Shown here: piece by piece, positions 17,440 to 22,863 of the stretch
How the letters are laid out: each line of letters begins with the position of its first letter
Numbering within the stretch: the first letter of the stretch is position 1
IMG/VR virus record: IMGVR_UViG_3300017783_000227
Span: 1 to 22,863 of that record
Direction: 5' to 3' (one strand)
DNA from: a virus
DNA: 22,863 nucleotides
The notes under the pieces: generated by a model
The model's input: only the letters and a program-made list of their open reading frames with translations
What the model was told of the DNA's origin: nothing
Databases searched by the model: none
Made by a program: the position numbers and the translations under genes

Positions 17440-17710
17440 AGATAAAAAATATTTTATAAAAATAATTGAACACGGATGTTGTGTTCCAGGTTGTATGTCA
17501 AATACACCAATGAATGTTCATCATCTACGTGGTAGCCAGGTTCAACATAATAGATCTAATCAGCTTGTAGTACCATTGTGTTTTGAACACCATTCAGATC
17601 TGACATGGGGTAAGTATAAACCAGAACATAAGTTTTGGGAACATCATAATTTTGATGCAGTGGAATATGCTAATGAATTGTACTTGAAGCACGAACCTGA
17701 ACAACATTAA
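17408..17710 (+). CDS. HNH-like endonuclease (Ref/DUF968-like)
   Basis: The 100-residue protein carries C25-x3-C29, then VHH (H38-H39), and PLCFEHH (C58, H61, H62), the arrangement of zinc-binding HNH nucleases of the Ref/DUF968 type. A His-rich C-terminus follows. Phage enzymes of this kind may nick or cut DNA; P1 Ref does so together with RecA. Start could be 17408 (GAGG 4 nt upstream) or the ATG at 17420, which gives MAKYTSKDKK. The gene overlaps the phosphoesterase end by 32 bp and converges with a minus-strand gene, overlapping by 41 bp. Confidence 0.75.
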   Translation: MVHGMAKYTSKDKKYFIKIIEHGCCVPGCMSNTPMNVHHLRGSQVQHNRSNQLVVPLCFEHHSDLTWGKYKPEHKFWEHHNFDAVEYANELYLKHEPEQH

Positions 17711-17903
17711 GTTCAGTCATACGTTCTTTGATAGCATCTGTAGTTTGATTCTTTTTTATTTTTTTGCCTGATAGCGAAGCTGCCATGATGGCATATGCTG
17801 CAAAAATAGTATCGGTATCATAACCGAATTGTTTTAAGTAGACACTGTAATCATTGAGTGTGTCTACAAGTTCGTCAAGTTCTCCTTTAACAATCATTGT
17901 CAT
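17670..17903 (-). CDS. Small protein of unknown function, end of minus-strand unit
   Basis: The 77-residue protein starts ATGACAATG at 17903 behind AAAGAG. It has an acidic helical N-terminus, a hydrophobic patch (TIFAAYAIMAASLS, about residues 32-45) and a basic segment KKIKKNQ. It could be a small helical, perhaps DNA- or membrane-associated protein; no family is recognised. Its 3' 41 bp overlap tail to tail with the HNH gene, so the two mRNAs are antisense there. It lies after ssb, separated by the structured 139-nt gap. Confidence 0.5.
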   Translation of the reverse strand: MTMIVKGELDELVDTLNDYSVYLKQFGYDTDTIFAAYAIMAASLSGKKIKKNQTTDAIKERMTELNVVQVRASSTIH

Positions 17904-17925
17904 TTACTCTTTCTATCATTTTACA

Positions 17926-18038
17926 GGTGGCAATACTAGGAGTCATTATTTGCGAAGATAACAATTGAAAAAGTATCACCACCTTATTCCCCAACAACCT
18001 AGCTAGGTGAAGGTTTTACCTTACATAACGCAGGGGAA
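17926..18038 (-). other. Structured intergenic segment downstream of ssb
   Basis: Four helices can form. P1: GGTGG/ATAC (17926-17936) pairs with GTAT/CCACC (17973-17983) around a 2-nt internal loop on each side. P2: TTCCCC (17987-17992) pairs with GGGGAA (18033-18038). Inside P2 lie a perfect palindrome ACCTAGCTAGGT (17997-18008) and a hairpin AAGGT-TTT-ACCTT (18010-18022). No ORF fills the segment. It could be a leader of the 77-residue gene, a processing or termination site after ssb, or a replication signal. It is drawn on the minus strand because the flanking genes are, but the pairing is possible on both. Confidence 0.4.
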
Positions 18039-18042
18039 ACTT

Positions 18043-18450
18043 TTAAAATGGTATTGGATCATCTGGTAGATCATCATTGATGTCTTTAGTAGGTGCTTGT
18101 TTAGCATCACCTTTACCACCTAACATCTTCAAAACACCAGTTACTCTTGGTATAATGATAGAAGTATTATACTTTTTGTTACCACTTTTATCTGTGTATT
18201 CAGACACATCTATCTCACCTTCAAGATACAACATAGTACCTTTCGATACATAGGTCTTGATAGTGTTTGTTAAATTAGGATCAAAGGTAGTAATCTTGTG
18301 CCAAGTAGTTTTCTCTTGCCACGTACCATCTTTGGTCTTGATCTTCTTTGATGTAGCTAAACTAAAGTTAGCATATTCATCACCTTTACTGGTAGCTTTG
18401 ATCTCTGGATCGACACCCAATCTACCTACTAATATTACTTTGTTAATCAT
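18043..18450 (-). CDS. ssb: Single-stranded DNA-binding protein
   Basis: The 135-residue protein has the OB-fold SSB pattern: MINKVILVGRLGVDPEIKAT at the start, ANFSLATSKK, W-x-E-K-T-T-W-H-K-I, VSKGTMLYLEGEI and the NTSIIIP strand. It has a short linker and an acidic C-terminus DDLPDDPIPF, the form used by bacterial SSBs to recruit partner proteins. It coats single-stranded DNA in replication and recombination. A strong AGGAGG lies 4-5 nt before the ATG. It follows the exonuclease and annealing-protein genes in the same direction, which fits a joint recombination role. Confidence 0.93.
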   Translation of the reverse strand: MINKVILVGRLGVDPEIKATSKGDEYANFSLATSKKIKTKDGTWQEKTTWHKITTFDPNLTNTIKTYVSKGTMLYLEGEIDVSEYTDKSGNKKYNTSIIIPRVTGVLKMLGGKGDAKQAPTKDINDDLPDDPIPF

Positions 18451-18451
18451 A

Positions 18452-18763
18452 TTACCTCCTTAATTGTACTAGATTATCTTCTTCAGGCTTAACCTTTGGT
18501 TTAGGAAAAGCCTTATCAATCTTCTTAATGATATCATTCATTAATAGATTTTCACACATTCTAATTGCTTTCCTCTTAGCAGTTGAGTAAGAATCCCAAT
18601 CAGATTTATGTTGATTCTTGATGAGAGTATCATCAATAGTCAATCTCCATTTAGTAACAGAGTCTTGAAAGCGAGGTGTTACCTTCACTATATTCACTAT
18701 AATGTTTAGGCTATGCCCATACGCTATAGTTGTTTGGTAATGTCCAGCTCTTATACACTTCAT
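18452..18763 (-). CDS. Unknown protein between annealing protein and SSB genes
   Basis: This 103-residue basic protein starts ATG 18763, overlapping the previous stop by 4 bp (ATGA), with AAGGAG upstream. The N-terminal half is beta-like (HYQTTIAYGHSLNIIVNIVKV...WRLTIDD). The C-terminal half is a basic helix followed by a Lys/Pro tail. No motif is recognised. Its position in a recombination and single-strand DNA operon hints at DNA binding, but this is inference. Confidence 0.5.
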   Translation of the reverse strand: MKCIRAGHYQTTIAYGHSLNIIVNIVKVTPRFQDSVTKWRLTIDDTLIKNQHKSDWDSYSTAKRKAIRMCENLLMNDIIKKIDKAFPKPKVKPEEDNLVQLRR

Positions 18764-19239
18764 GCAATCTCCTTAACTTTTGATTTATCAACATTAGATT
18801 TAATATCTGATTTGATTTTCTCAACATACTTACTGTTGTCATGCATACCTAAGAATACATCTGCACTTACACCAACATGAGATAATGCTTTAGTCAATGC
18901 ATCAGTCATAGCTTTCTTAGTACATTCATCATCTAACTTACCATTAGTTTTATGTAATGATTGTACAGATGATACTGGTCCATAAGTTTGGATTGGTGTT
19001 TCTAACCATACACCTACCTCTGCAAATACATTTAAATCAGTATATGTATAGTTACACGTCCAACCCCAACCAATACCACATGGACCGAACACTTCAGTCA
19101 TCTTCATAATCTGATACATTGGATCAATGGTAGTTAGTTCACCAAAGCCTTTGTTGATTCTTTTAGTGAATCTAGGATCAGTAGTTTTTAGTTGATCCCA
19201 GTATCTTTTGTTTGGTTCGTTTAGTATTTTATCAGTCAT
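18760..19239 (-). CDS. Single-strand annealing protein (Rad52/Sak-like)
   Basis: The 159-residue protein carries KRINKGFGELTTIDPMYQIMKMTEVFGPCGIGWGW (about residues 26-60; only the flanks are needed to recognise it) and the C-terminal signature KKAMTDALTKALSHVG with ADVFLG (about 114-138). Both are typical of phage Rad52/Sak-type recombinases that anneal complementary single strands. It lies directly after the exonuclease gene, overlapping by 8 bp, as in exonuclease/annealing pairs such as lambda exo/beta. A strong AGGAGG precedes the ATG. The exact subfamily (Sak, Sak3 or Rad52-like) cannot be settled by eye. Confidence 0.72.
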   Translation of the reverse strand: MTDKILNEPNKRYWDQLKTTDPRFTKRINKGFGELTTIDPMYQIMKMTEVFGPCGIGWGWTCNYTYTDLNVFAEVGVWLETPIQTYGPVSSVQSLHKTNGKLDDECTKKAMTDALTKALSHVGVSADVFLGMHDNSKYVEKIKSDIKSNVDKSKVKEIA

Positions 19240-19828
19240 TAGTTCCTCCTATGCTGTCGAAGTCTACAAGATCTGCAGGTACTTCATTATTAGTTATATG
19301 TTGCCAAAACATTTCCTCTGCCTTGATTAGTTTCTTTTGAAACTTCTTGTCAGCTTGTACATGAAATGATTTCCATTTGTTATTACCAAAGATAATAGAC
19401 AACCATGCTTGAGGTAAATTACATACGATCATATAGTGTTGTATCTGTGGGTAATATCTTTCAAGTATAGTATCATCTTTAGTAAATGCGTGTACGTGTT
19501 TGGCTTCAAATACACCTAATGGTTTTAGATTCTCATTCAATACATATCCGTCAATGTTAGCTAACATGAATGGATATTTCTTGATAGTGATAGTTTCATT
19601 TGATTCTTTGACTGGTAAATCTGTGTTTGCAGCAAACCAATCTCTATTGAAATCCTCGGTATATATACCAAGTTGTACTGGTAGTACAAAAGAAAGATCT
19701 TCGTTTTCTTTTATACCTTTCTTGATTTCATATAGTTCTTTCCAATTACCAGCAACTATTTTACCAGCATCACTTCCTCCTAGTCCTGAGTTTCTGTCTA
19801 TAAGTTTCTTTTGCTTGTGTATATTCAT
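19232..19828 (-). CDS. YqaJ/RecB-type phage exonuclease
   Basis: The 198-residue protein has the motif series of the YqaJ (lambda exonuclease-like) family: an N-terminal GLGGSDAGKI (residues 15-24), E58 in LGIYTED, D93 in ANIDGY, E108-x-K110 in VFEAKH, and Q127-x3-Y131 in PQIQHY. These form the PD-(D/E)xK active site. It should resect double-stranded DNA 5' to 3' and hand the strand to the annealing protein encoded next. GAGGAGGA lies 4 nt before ATG 19828, fixing the start even though the gene overlaps the previous one by 59 bp. Confidence 0.88.
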   Translation of the reverse strand: MNIHKQKKLIDRNSGLGGSDAGKIVAGNWKELYEIKKGIKENEDLSFVLPVQLGIYTEDFNRDWFAANTDLPVKESNETITIKKYPFMLANIDGYVLNENLKPLGVFEAKHVHAFTKDDTILERYYPQIQHYMIVCNLPQAWLSIIFGNNKWKSFHVQADKKFQKKLIKAEEMFWQHITNNEVPADLVDFDSIGGTND

Positions 19829-20111
19829 TCGTCCTCCTCGTTATTATTTCGTCAAATCGTATCTTATCATTCCATAGTTCTTTCGCCATAGCTCTCGCTG
19901 TAGGGTGTACATATGGTTTAGTAAGTTCTATACGTAATGCTTGGGCAGTTTCTTTGTCATGCTTGAGATAACAAAAGTAACAAACTTTATCAATCCACCA
20001 CTGCTTACGTTGCATTGGGTCTGACATATTATAATTTTTTTTAGGTTTATTACGTAGTTTATTATCACTTGCAAATTTCCTGACTAAAAGTTTAACGTCT
20101 ATCGTAGTCAT
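19770..20111 (-). CDS. Basic protein of unknown function
   Basis: The 113-residue protein is strongly basic (many Lys/Arg, ending KLRTRRK) with WWIDKVCYFCYLKHDKE near the middle, including a C-x2-C. It is helical in appearance. It lies between DUF3310 and the exonuclease, overlapping both (20 bp and 59 bp). Such basic proteins may bind nucleic acid, but no family is recognised. The ribosome site is weak (GAGCGAT), so coupling to the upstream gene is likely. Confidence 0.5.
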   Translation of the reverse strand: MTTIDVKLLVRKFASDNKLRNKPKKNYNMSDPMQRKQWWIDKVCYFCYLKHDKETAQALRIELTKPYVHPTARAMAKELWNDKIRFDEIITRRTNEYTQAKETYRQKLRTRRK

Positions 20112-20292
20112 CTATCGCTCGTTGTAGATACCACATAGCTTTCTGTAGATCTACAACTCCTCCTTTATGATTGTGTCTTACAATATATTTCACAACATTA
20201 CCAAGAGGATATGATAGTTTTTTATCCATTATAAAATCATATGTTTCAATTGTTCCTTGTTTGTAATGACTCGGATTTATTTGATCTGTCAT
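20092..20292 (-). CDS. DUF3310 protein
   Basis: The 66-residue protein shows the DUF3310 signature from end to end: INPSHYKQGTIETYDF, LSYPLGNVVKYIVRHNHKGG and DLQKAMWYLQRAID. The family is frequent in phages; its biochemical function is not established. GAGGTGG is placed about 8 nt before the ATG. It overlaps the end of the preceding gene by 47 bp and the following one by 20 bp. It is close to full length for the family's short members. Confidence 0.85.
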   Translation of the reverse strand: MTDQINPSHYKQGTIETYDFIMDKKLSYPLGNVVKYIVRHNHKGGVVDLQKAMWYLQRAIDDYDRR

Positions 20293-20530
20293 ATGGATTC
20301 CACCTCACATCTATTAATCTATAAGACTTACCACTATATACTGATTTTTGTGGTGTGCCTATACTTAAATCAATATCTTTTAATCTACTTGGTGTAAGCA
20401 TCATTACTTCACCTTTATGTACTGCCTGGATAGTATAGTTCTTATCAATGGCTTGTTGTATTTCATAATCTCTAAGTGAGATATACATTCCTTTCCATAG
20501 TTTCTTAACGACTCTTGTTTTTGTTTTCAT
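20246..20530 (-). CDS. Unknown protein
   Basis: This 94-residue basic protein starts ATG 20530 after AGGAG. It has a basic N-terminus (KTKTRVVKKLWKG), a helical YISLRDYEIQQAIDKN segment and a beta-like middle (YTIQAVHKGEVMML) and no cysteines. No known motif is recognised. It overlaps both neighbours (26 bp and 47 bp), consistent with one polycistronic message. Confidence 0.5.
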   Translation of the reverse strand: MKTKTRVVKKLWKGMYISLRDYEIQQAIDKNYTIQAVHKGEVMMLTPSRLKDIDLSIGTPQKSVYSGKSYRLIDVRWNPYDRSNKSESLQTRNN

Positions 20531-20675
20531 ATCTACTCCTATTAAAACATCTTATACATTGTTTCTCTTTAGTATAATGATCTAGTTGTATCATCATATA
20601 CATAGTGCTCCATTTCTTACAAGAGGTACACTTATGTAATTGTTTTTCTTCTTCACTAATAAATATTTTTTTCAT
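20505..20675 (-). CDS. Small two-CxxC zinc-finger-like protein
   Basis: From ATG 20675 the product has 56 residues with C-T-S-C (about residues 16-19) and C-I-R-C (about 40-43) separated by 20 residues, a probable zinc ribbon or treble-clef knuckle, and a basic C-terminus. The same frame is open upstream to an ATG at 20789, which would add 38 residues with another CLTC but would run through a hairpin and the end of the DUF932 gene. I favour the short form because ATG 20675 overlaps the stop of the micro-ORF upstream (ATGA). Confidence 0.5.
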   Translation of the reverse strand: MKKIFISEEEKQLHKCTSCKKWSTMYMMIQLDHYTKEKQCIRCFNRSRYENKNKSR

Positions 20676-20728
20676 TGATTGAATGATGGGAGTACGAGGA
20701 GGAGGAAGATGAAGAAGTGTACTCCCAT
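20672..20728 (-). CDS. 18-residue hydrophobic micro-ORF
   Basis: The frame reads MGVHFFIFLLLVLPSFNQ and then TGA, whose bases overlap the ATG of the zinc protein (ATGA, 20672-20675). It begins 8 nt after the DUF932 stop, so it fills the gap between the two genes. The peptide is a plausible single membrane helix. Its start codon lies in an inverted repeat. A weak GTAGAG is present upstream. The pyrimidine-rich loop would by itself produce Phe and Leu codons, so translation is uncertain. Confidence 0.3.
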   Translation of the reverse strand: MGVHFFIFLLLVLPSFNQ

Positions 20729-20729
20729 C
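20685..20729 (-). repeat. Perfect 11-bp inverted repeat with 23-nt polypurine/polypyrimidine loop
   Basis: GATGGGAGTAC (20685-20695) and GTACTCCCATC (20719-20729) are exact reverse complements. The loop is almost pure purine on the plus strand, and so nearly pure pyrimidine in the minus-strand RNA. There is no T run after it, so a terminator is unlikely. The stem covers the start codon of the micro-ORF and sits between DUF932 and the zinc protein. Confidence 0.8.
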
Positions 20730-20736
20730 TAAATCT

Positions 20737-21540
20737 CTACGCTGCTTGGCTAAACCAAGACATGTTAGACACTTTCCTCTCTCTATCATAGCGAGTATTT
20801 ACTGAATCGCTAGGATAATGTGTACTCCAGTGTGTAATTGCTTGATATGCACTGAATTTATTAGGTCCAAATTGTTGTGCATAGTTACCATTGTACTCAT
20901 CAAGAATATAATTCTTGTGCTGCTGATTGACATGACTCTTGTCAGTACGTGTTGGTTGAAAGCATAGTCTATCTACCTCAGCGTGTAACTGGTTGTCATC
21001 TACTGGTACATCTAACCAGTTAGTCATGTAGTTATGTACAGTATGTAGTCCATCCATAGCTGAATATAAACCAGGTAATGCTAGTTTAATTTCATTATTA
21101 CCTTTATGTGCAGTATTCAAACTGATATCCCATACTGAACTCTTAAGTCCATTAAGACATAACCATAGGTAGAAACCTAGATCAAATCTGAATGAACGCA
21201 TACCATTGTAGCTGTTCCATATCACAGCTTCTAGACCAATGGATGTATCTTTGAATGGTATCTGATACTCTGGTAAAGTAAATCTGGTAGCCATAACAGC
21301 ACCATGATTTGACCACTTGTGTTGCTCAGTCATACCATTGGTATCAAAATGTTCATTAAGAAAATCATTAGCTTTATCATATGCTGTGTCATGTGATATA
21401 ACTCGATATGTATTTTTATGAACTGCAATCAGTTCATTGTTCTCGTCTTTAACCAACTGCTTGTAGCCATCTAGCCTTGAGCCATGCTGGTTGTATACAG
21501 GTTCTTCACGTACCTGAAACATTAGTTCTTGTGGTAACAT
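20737..21540 (-). CDS. DUF932 phage/plasmid protein
   Basis: The 267-residue protein fits the DUF932 (TIGR03299-like) family. It has a YKQLVKDENNELIAVHKNTYRVISH segment with the typical N-x-Y-x-V-I (about residues 27-50), FLNEHF, a GAVMATRFTLPEY strand, and the central SYNGMRSFRF motif (about 111-120, N-S-Y-N-G). The C-terminal part has FSAYQAITHWSTH. Members are widespread in phages and plasmids and usually near DNA-metabolism genes; function is unknown. A very strong AAGGAGG precedes the ATG, and a 222-nt leader separates it from the upstream gene, suggesting its own control. Confidence 0.8.
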   Translation of the reverse strand: MLPQELMFQVREEPVYNQHGSRLDGYKQLVKDENNELIAVHKNTYRVISHDTAYDKANDFLNEHFDTNGMTEQHKWSNHGAVMATRFTLPEYQIPFKDTSIGLEAVIWNSYNGMRSFRFDLGFYLWLCLNGLKSSVWDISLNTAHKGNNEIKLALPGLYSAMDGLHTVHNYMTNWLDVPVDDNQLHAEVDRLCFQPTRTDKSHVNQQHKNYILDEYNGNYAQQFGPNKFSAYQAITHWSTHYPSDSVNTRYDRERKVSNMSWFSQAA

Positions 21541-21762
21541 ATTGTTCCTCCTTTGTTACTTCCGCTAAAGGCGTGGGATTATTTTATCACCCACAAGCTT
21601 TCGACTACAGATAGAATTTTGCTCATTGTCTACTCACAACCACCCTTGATTACCTCATGCATTTGCACATACTTCATCTCAAGTGTACCTTACCCCTCTG
21701 ATAAAGAGTTGTTCAGTCAGCCGATAGGGGAAGCTATACCCCTACCACGAAACTTTTTAAAC
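21541..21762 (-). promoter_or_regulatory. 222-nt leader of the DUF932 gene with GC stems and two 15-codon ORFs
   Basis: This is the longest gap in the minus-strand unit. TAGGGG (21725-21730) can pair with CCCCTA (21739-21744). On the minus strand the CCCCT formed there could instead pair with a downstream AGGGG (21693-21697), giving alternative structures. Near the gene, GTGGG/CCCAC (21586-21590 with 21573-21577) forms a short stem. Two small ORFs follow each other: 21630-21677 (MKYVQMHEVIKGGCE) and 21579-21626 (MSKILSVVESLWVIK), 3 nt apart. AAGGAGG at 21547-21553 serves DUF932. I see no convincing promoter here. Confidence 0.4.
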
Positions 21763-22173
21763 TTATAATTCTGCTCTAAATGAACAGAACTTATTTGACT
21801 TAACACGATCTAGTATTTTCACACCAAGTTCATATCGTGCATACCATTCTAAATAATATTGGTATTTACTTTTCTTATGTTCCTCTAACGACATACTTGG
21901 TATCGGTACAGGAATATCTAATAACTCACATATTTCTTCCCTTGTATAACCATTAGCTTTTGTAAAGAAATCATCTAACAATTCTTTTTTAGATCCAAGA
22001 TGATCTAAACATTGAGCTAGTCCATGTTCTATTTTGTTTATATCTGATTCTTCATAGTAATATTCAAGATAGTCTGGTTGAAATCCTTGTGATCCAAAGA
22101 AGTCTGCATCATCACTTGATTGTATACCAAACCAAAACTTACCTTCTATATCTCCTTCGTAATATCTACCCAT
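21763..22173 (-). CDS. Conserved-looking acidic phage protein, unknown function
   Basis: The 136-residue acidic protein begins MGRYYEGDIEGKFWFGIQSSDDADFFG, an aromatic start resembling hypothetical proteins of marine podoviruses. A helical middle (YYYEESDINKIEHGLAQCLDHLG) and a region YTREEICELLDIPV follow, the latter looking like a short helix-turn-helix-type segment. The C-terminus has several Tyr residues. AGAGGA precedes the ATG. It overlaps the gene upstream by 8 bp and is the last gene before the 222-nt leader. Confidence 0.6.
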   Translation of the reverse strand: MGRYYEGDIEGKFWFGIQSSDDADFFGSQGFQPDYLEYYYEESDINKIEHGLAQCLDHLGSKKELLDDFFTKANGYTREEICELLDIPVPIPSMSLEEHKKSKYQYYLEWYARYELGVKILDRVKSNKFCSFRAEL

Positions 22174-22423
22174 TTATATCCTCTCTAAGTTTTGATATTG
22201 CTTCATTCATATACTTGATTGTATGAGCTGTTTGTACAAGCTCTGCTTCTATTTGATCTGATATATTAGTAAGTGTTTTTACCATTTCAATATGTACTAA
22301 TACAACATCATCAAACTTATGCTTGACATCAAATTGTACTACATCTTTATCAAGAGCATCATACATCTTTTGGCATGATTCAATCCATCTTAGTTGTAAT
22401 ACTTTTATTGATTCACTATTCAT
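22166..22423 (-). CDS. Small helical protein, unknown
   Basis: This 85-residue protein is predicted to be almost wholly helical with heptad-like hydrophobics (FDDVVLVHIEMVKTLTNISDQIEAELVQ and IKYMNEAISKLRED). It has one cysteine and no membrane segment. AGAGGAT lies upstream of ATG 22423. It overlaps both neighbours by 8 bp, typical of an operon of small early genes. No family is recognised. Confidence 0.5.
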   Translation of the reverse strand: MNSESIKVLQLRWIESCQKMYDALDKDVVQFDVKHKFDDVVLVHIEMVKTLTNISDQIEAELVQTAHTIKYMNEAISKLREDING

Positions 22424-22598
22424 TACTATCCTCTTTCTTTTTTACTACCTCTAGCCATTCACCATGTCCTTCACATTCATCACAGGGATCTGATTCATCT
22501 GGTGCATCACCCCAAGGTATAACACCAAGTCCATTACATCTCATACACTCTACTCTAGCTTTCATTGTATCCTTTGATATTTCTATTTCTATTTCCAT
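22416..22598 (-). CDS. Mini-protein with a DnaJ-type zinc centre
   Basis: From ATG 22598 (a TGATG overlap with the preceding stop, GGAGG 5 nt upstream) it has 60 residues. A GTG at 22601 is less likely. It contains two C-x2-C-x-G-x-G units: CMRCNGLG (about residues 18-25) and CDECEGHG (about 39-46), the repeat found in the zinc domain of DnaJ. One zinc would be bound by four cysteines. No J domain exists. In cells this module binds unfolded proteins; in phages such free-standing mini-domains have no settled role. Confidence 0.65.
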   Translation of the reverse strand: MEIEIEISKDTMKARVECMRCNGLGVIPWGDAPDESDPCDECEGHGEWLEVVKKKEDSNE

Positions 22599-22783
22599 CA
22601 CTCCTCCAAGTTCTCTTGTATTAATTTATTTACTCGATCTCCTATGTCTTTGATTCTTCTATCTAAATCCATAGATGCTTCATGTATATACTTAGCGTCA
22701 GTCATAATGACTCCAGCTTCCTCTTGACATTTAATGAGATCTTTTAGTATAGCTTCACACTTTGATACTTCTAATAGCTTCAT
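22598..22783 (-). CDS. Small helical protein, unknown
   Basis: The 61-residue acidic protein is helical (LLEVSKCEAILKDLIKCQEEA, then MDLDRRIKDIGDRVNKLIQENLEE), with two cysteines and a coiled-coil-like C-terminal half. Its ATG overlaps the stop of the preceding gene (TAATG), and its TGA overlaps the next ATG. It looks like the 85-residue neighbour in overall composition but I cannot align them. Confidence 0.5.
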   Translation of the reverse strand: MKLLEVSKCEAILKDLIKCQEEAGVIMTDAKYIHEASMDLDRRIKDIGDRVNKLIQENLEE

Positions 22784-22863
22784 TACTTTTTCTTTCTCTT
22801 GGTTGTTGGATTACTATCAACATCCTTTAGATGTACTGCTATCTTTGTTAGATTGTTAGTTAG
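22783..22863 (-). CDS. C-terminal fragment of a gene running off the window
   Basis: The frame is open from the window edge to the TAA at 22783-22785 and gives 26 residues ending in a basic tail (SNPTTKRKKK). The TAA shares its A with the next ATG (TAATG), which supports it as a real gene end. A basic tail may suggest nucleic-acid binding. The rest lies outside the window. Confidence 0.5.
   Translation of the reverse strand, partial: LTNNLTKIAVHLKDVDSNPTTKRKKK

Noticed and set aside
17926-17990. tRNA-like reading of the segment after ssb
   Set aside because: There is no T-loop consensus, anticodon arm or correct arm spacing; the span between the paired ends is too short for a normal tRNA.
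19500-19877. 125-residue plus-strand ORF opposite the exonuclease
   Set aside because: The minus strand has the complete exonuclease motif series and a strong ribosome site; the plus-strand frame is its shadow.
20685-20729. Rho-independent terminator at the 11-bp inverted repeat
   Set aside because: No T-tract follows on either strand and the loop is 23 nt, too long for a typical terminator.
21553-21768. 71-residue plus-strand ORF in the DUF932 leader
   Set aside because: It is antisense to a structured leader, has no ribosome site, and its composition does not look like a protein of this phage; flanking genes are all on the minus strand.
1-22863. Prophage integration features (integrase, attachment sites) or insertion sequences
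   Set aside because: No integrase or transposase motif and no flanking direct or inverted repeats of that kind were seen; the genes are continuous phage operons.

Overview
The window is a continuous piece of a tailed-phage genome with a short-tailed (podovirus-like, T7-type) virion. DNA is AT-rich, genes are tightly packed and often joined by TAATG, TGATG or ATGA start/stop overlaps, and no cellular genes are present. The T7-like tail and ejection cassette, the AT-rich coding style, the calcineurin-like phosphoesterase, YqaJ exonuclease, DUF932 and DUF3310 genes together suggest a marine phage of an AT-rich alphaproteobacterium (pelagiphage or HMO-2011-like). That assignment is inference. Terminase, portal, scaffold, DNA polymerase, primase, integrase and RNA polymerase are not seen here and probably lie outside the window.

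The plus strand from 1 to about 17.7 kb is the late region. It opens with the 3' end of a small gene, then a possible promoter and leader, the major capsid protein and a small likely decoration protein. A GC-rich hairpin at 1446-1464 follows. Next come the tail adaptor (T7 gp11-like), tail nozzle (gp12-like), three internal or ejection proteins (gp14/15/16-like positions), an 842-residue tail fibre with a T7 fibre N-terminal domain, and a second fibre or tip protein. From 14.4 to 16.7 kb lies a cluster of small membrane, secreted and coiled-coil proteins ending in a T4-type lysozyme and a holin-like protein. A metallophosphoesterase with an AT-hook-like N-terminus and an HNH-like endonuclease close this strand.

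The minus strand from 22.86 kb down to 17.67 kb is a DNA-metabolism and early-type operon. In transcription order it has several small helical proteins, a DnaJ-type zinc mini-protein, a conserved hypothetical, a structured leader, a DUF932 protein, a CxxC zinc protein, unknowns, DUF3310, a YqaJ/RecB-type exonuclease, a Rad52/Sak-like annealing protein, an unknown, and SSB. Exonuclease, annealing protein and SSB form a Red-like recombination set. The two transcription units converge and overlap tail to tail by 41 bp at 17670-17710.

The most interesting unexplained items are four. First, a 12-residue four-cysteine micro-ORF is coupled by TAATG on both sides (14615-14653). Second, a hydrophobic 18-residue micro-ORF has its start codon inside an 11-bp perfect inverted repeat (20672-20729). 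Third, a foldable 113-nt intergenic segment lies downstream of ssb (17926-18038). Fourth, the 222-nt leader of the DUF932 gene has alternative GC stems and two tandem 15-codon ORFs.
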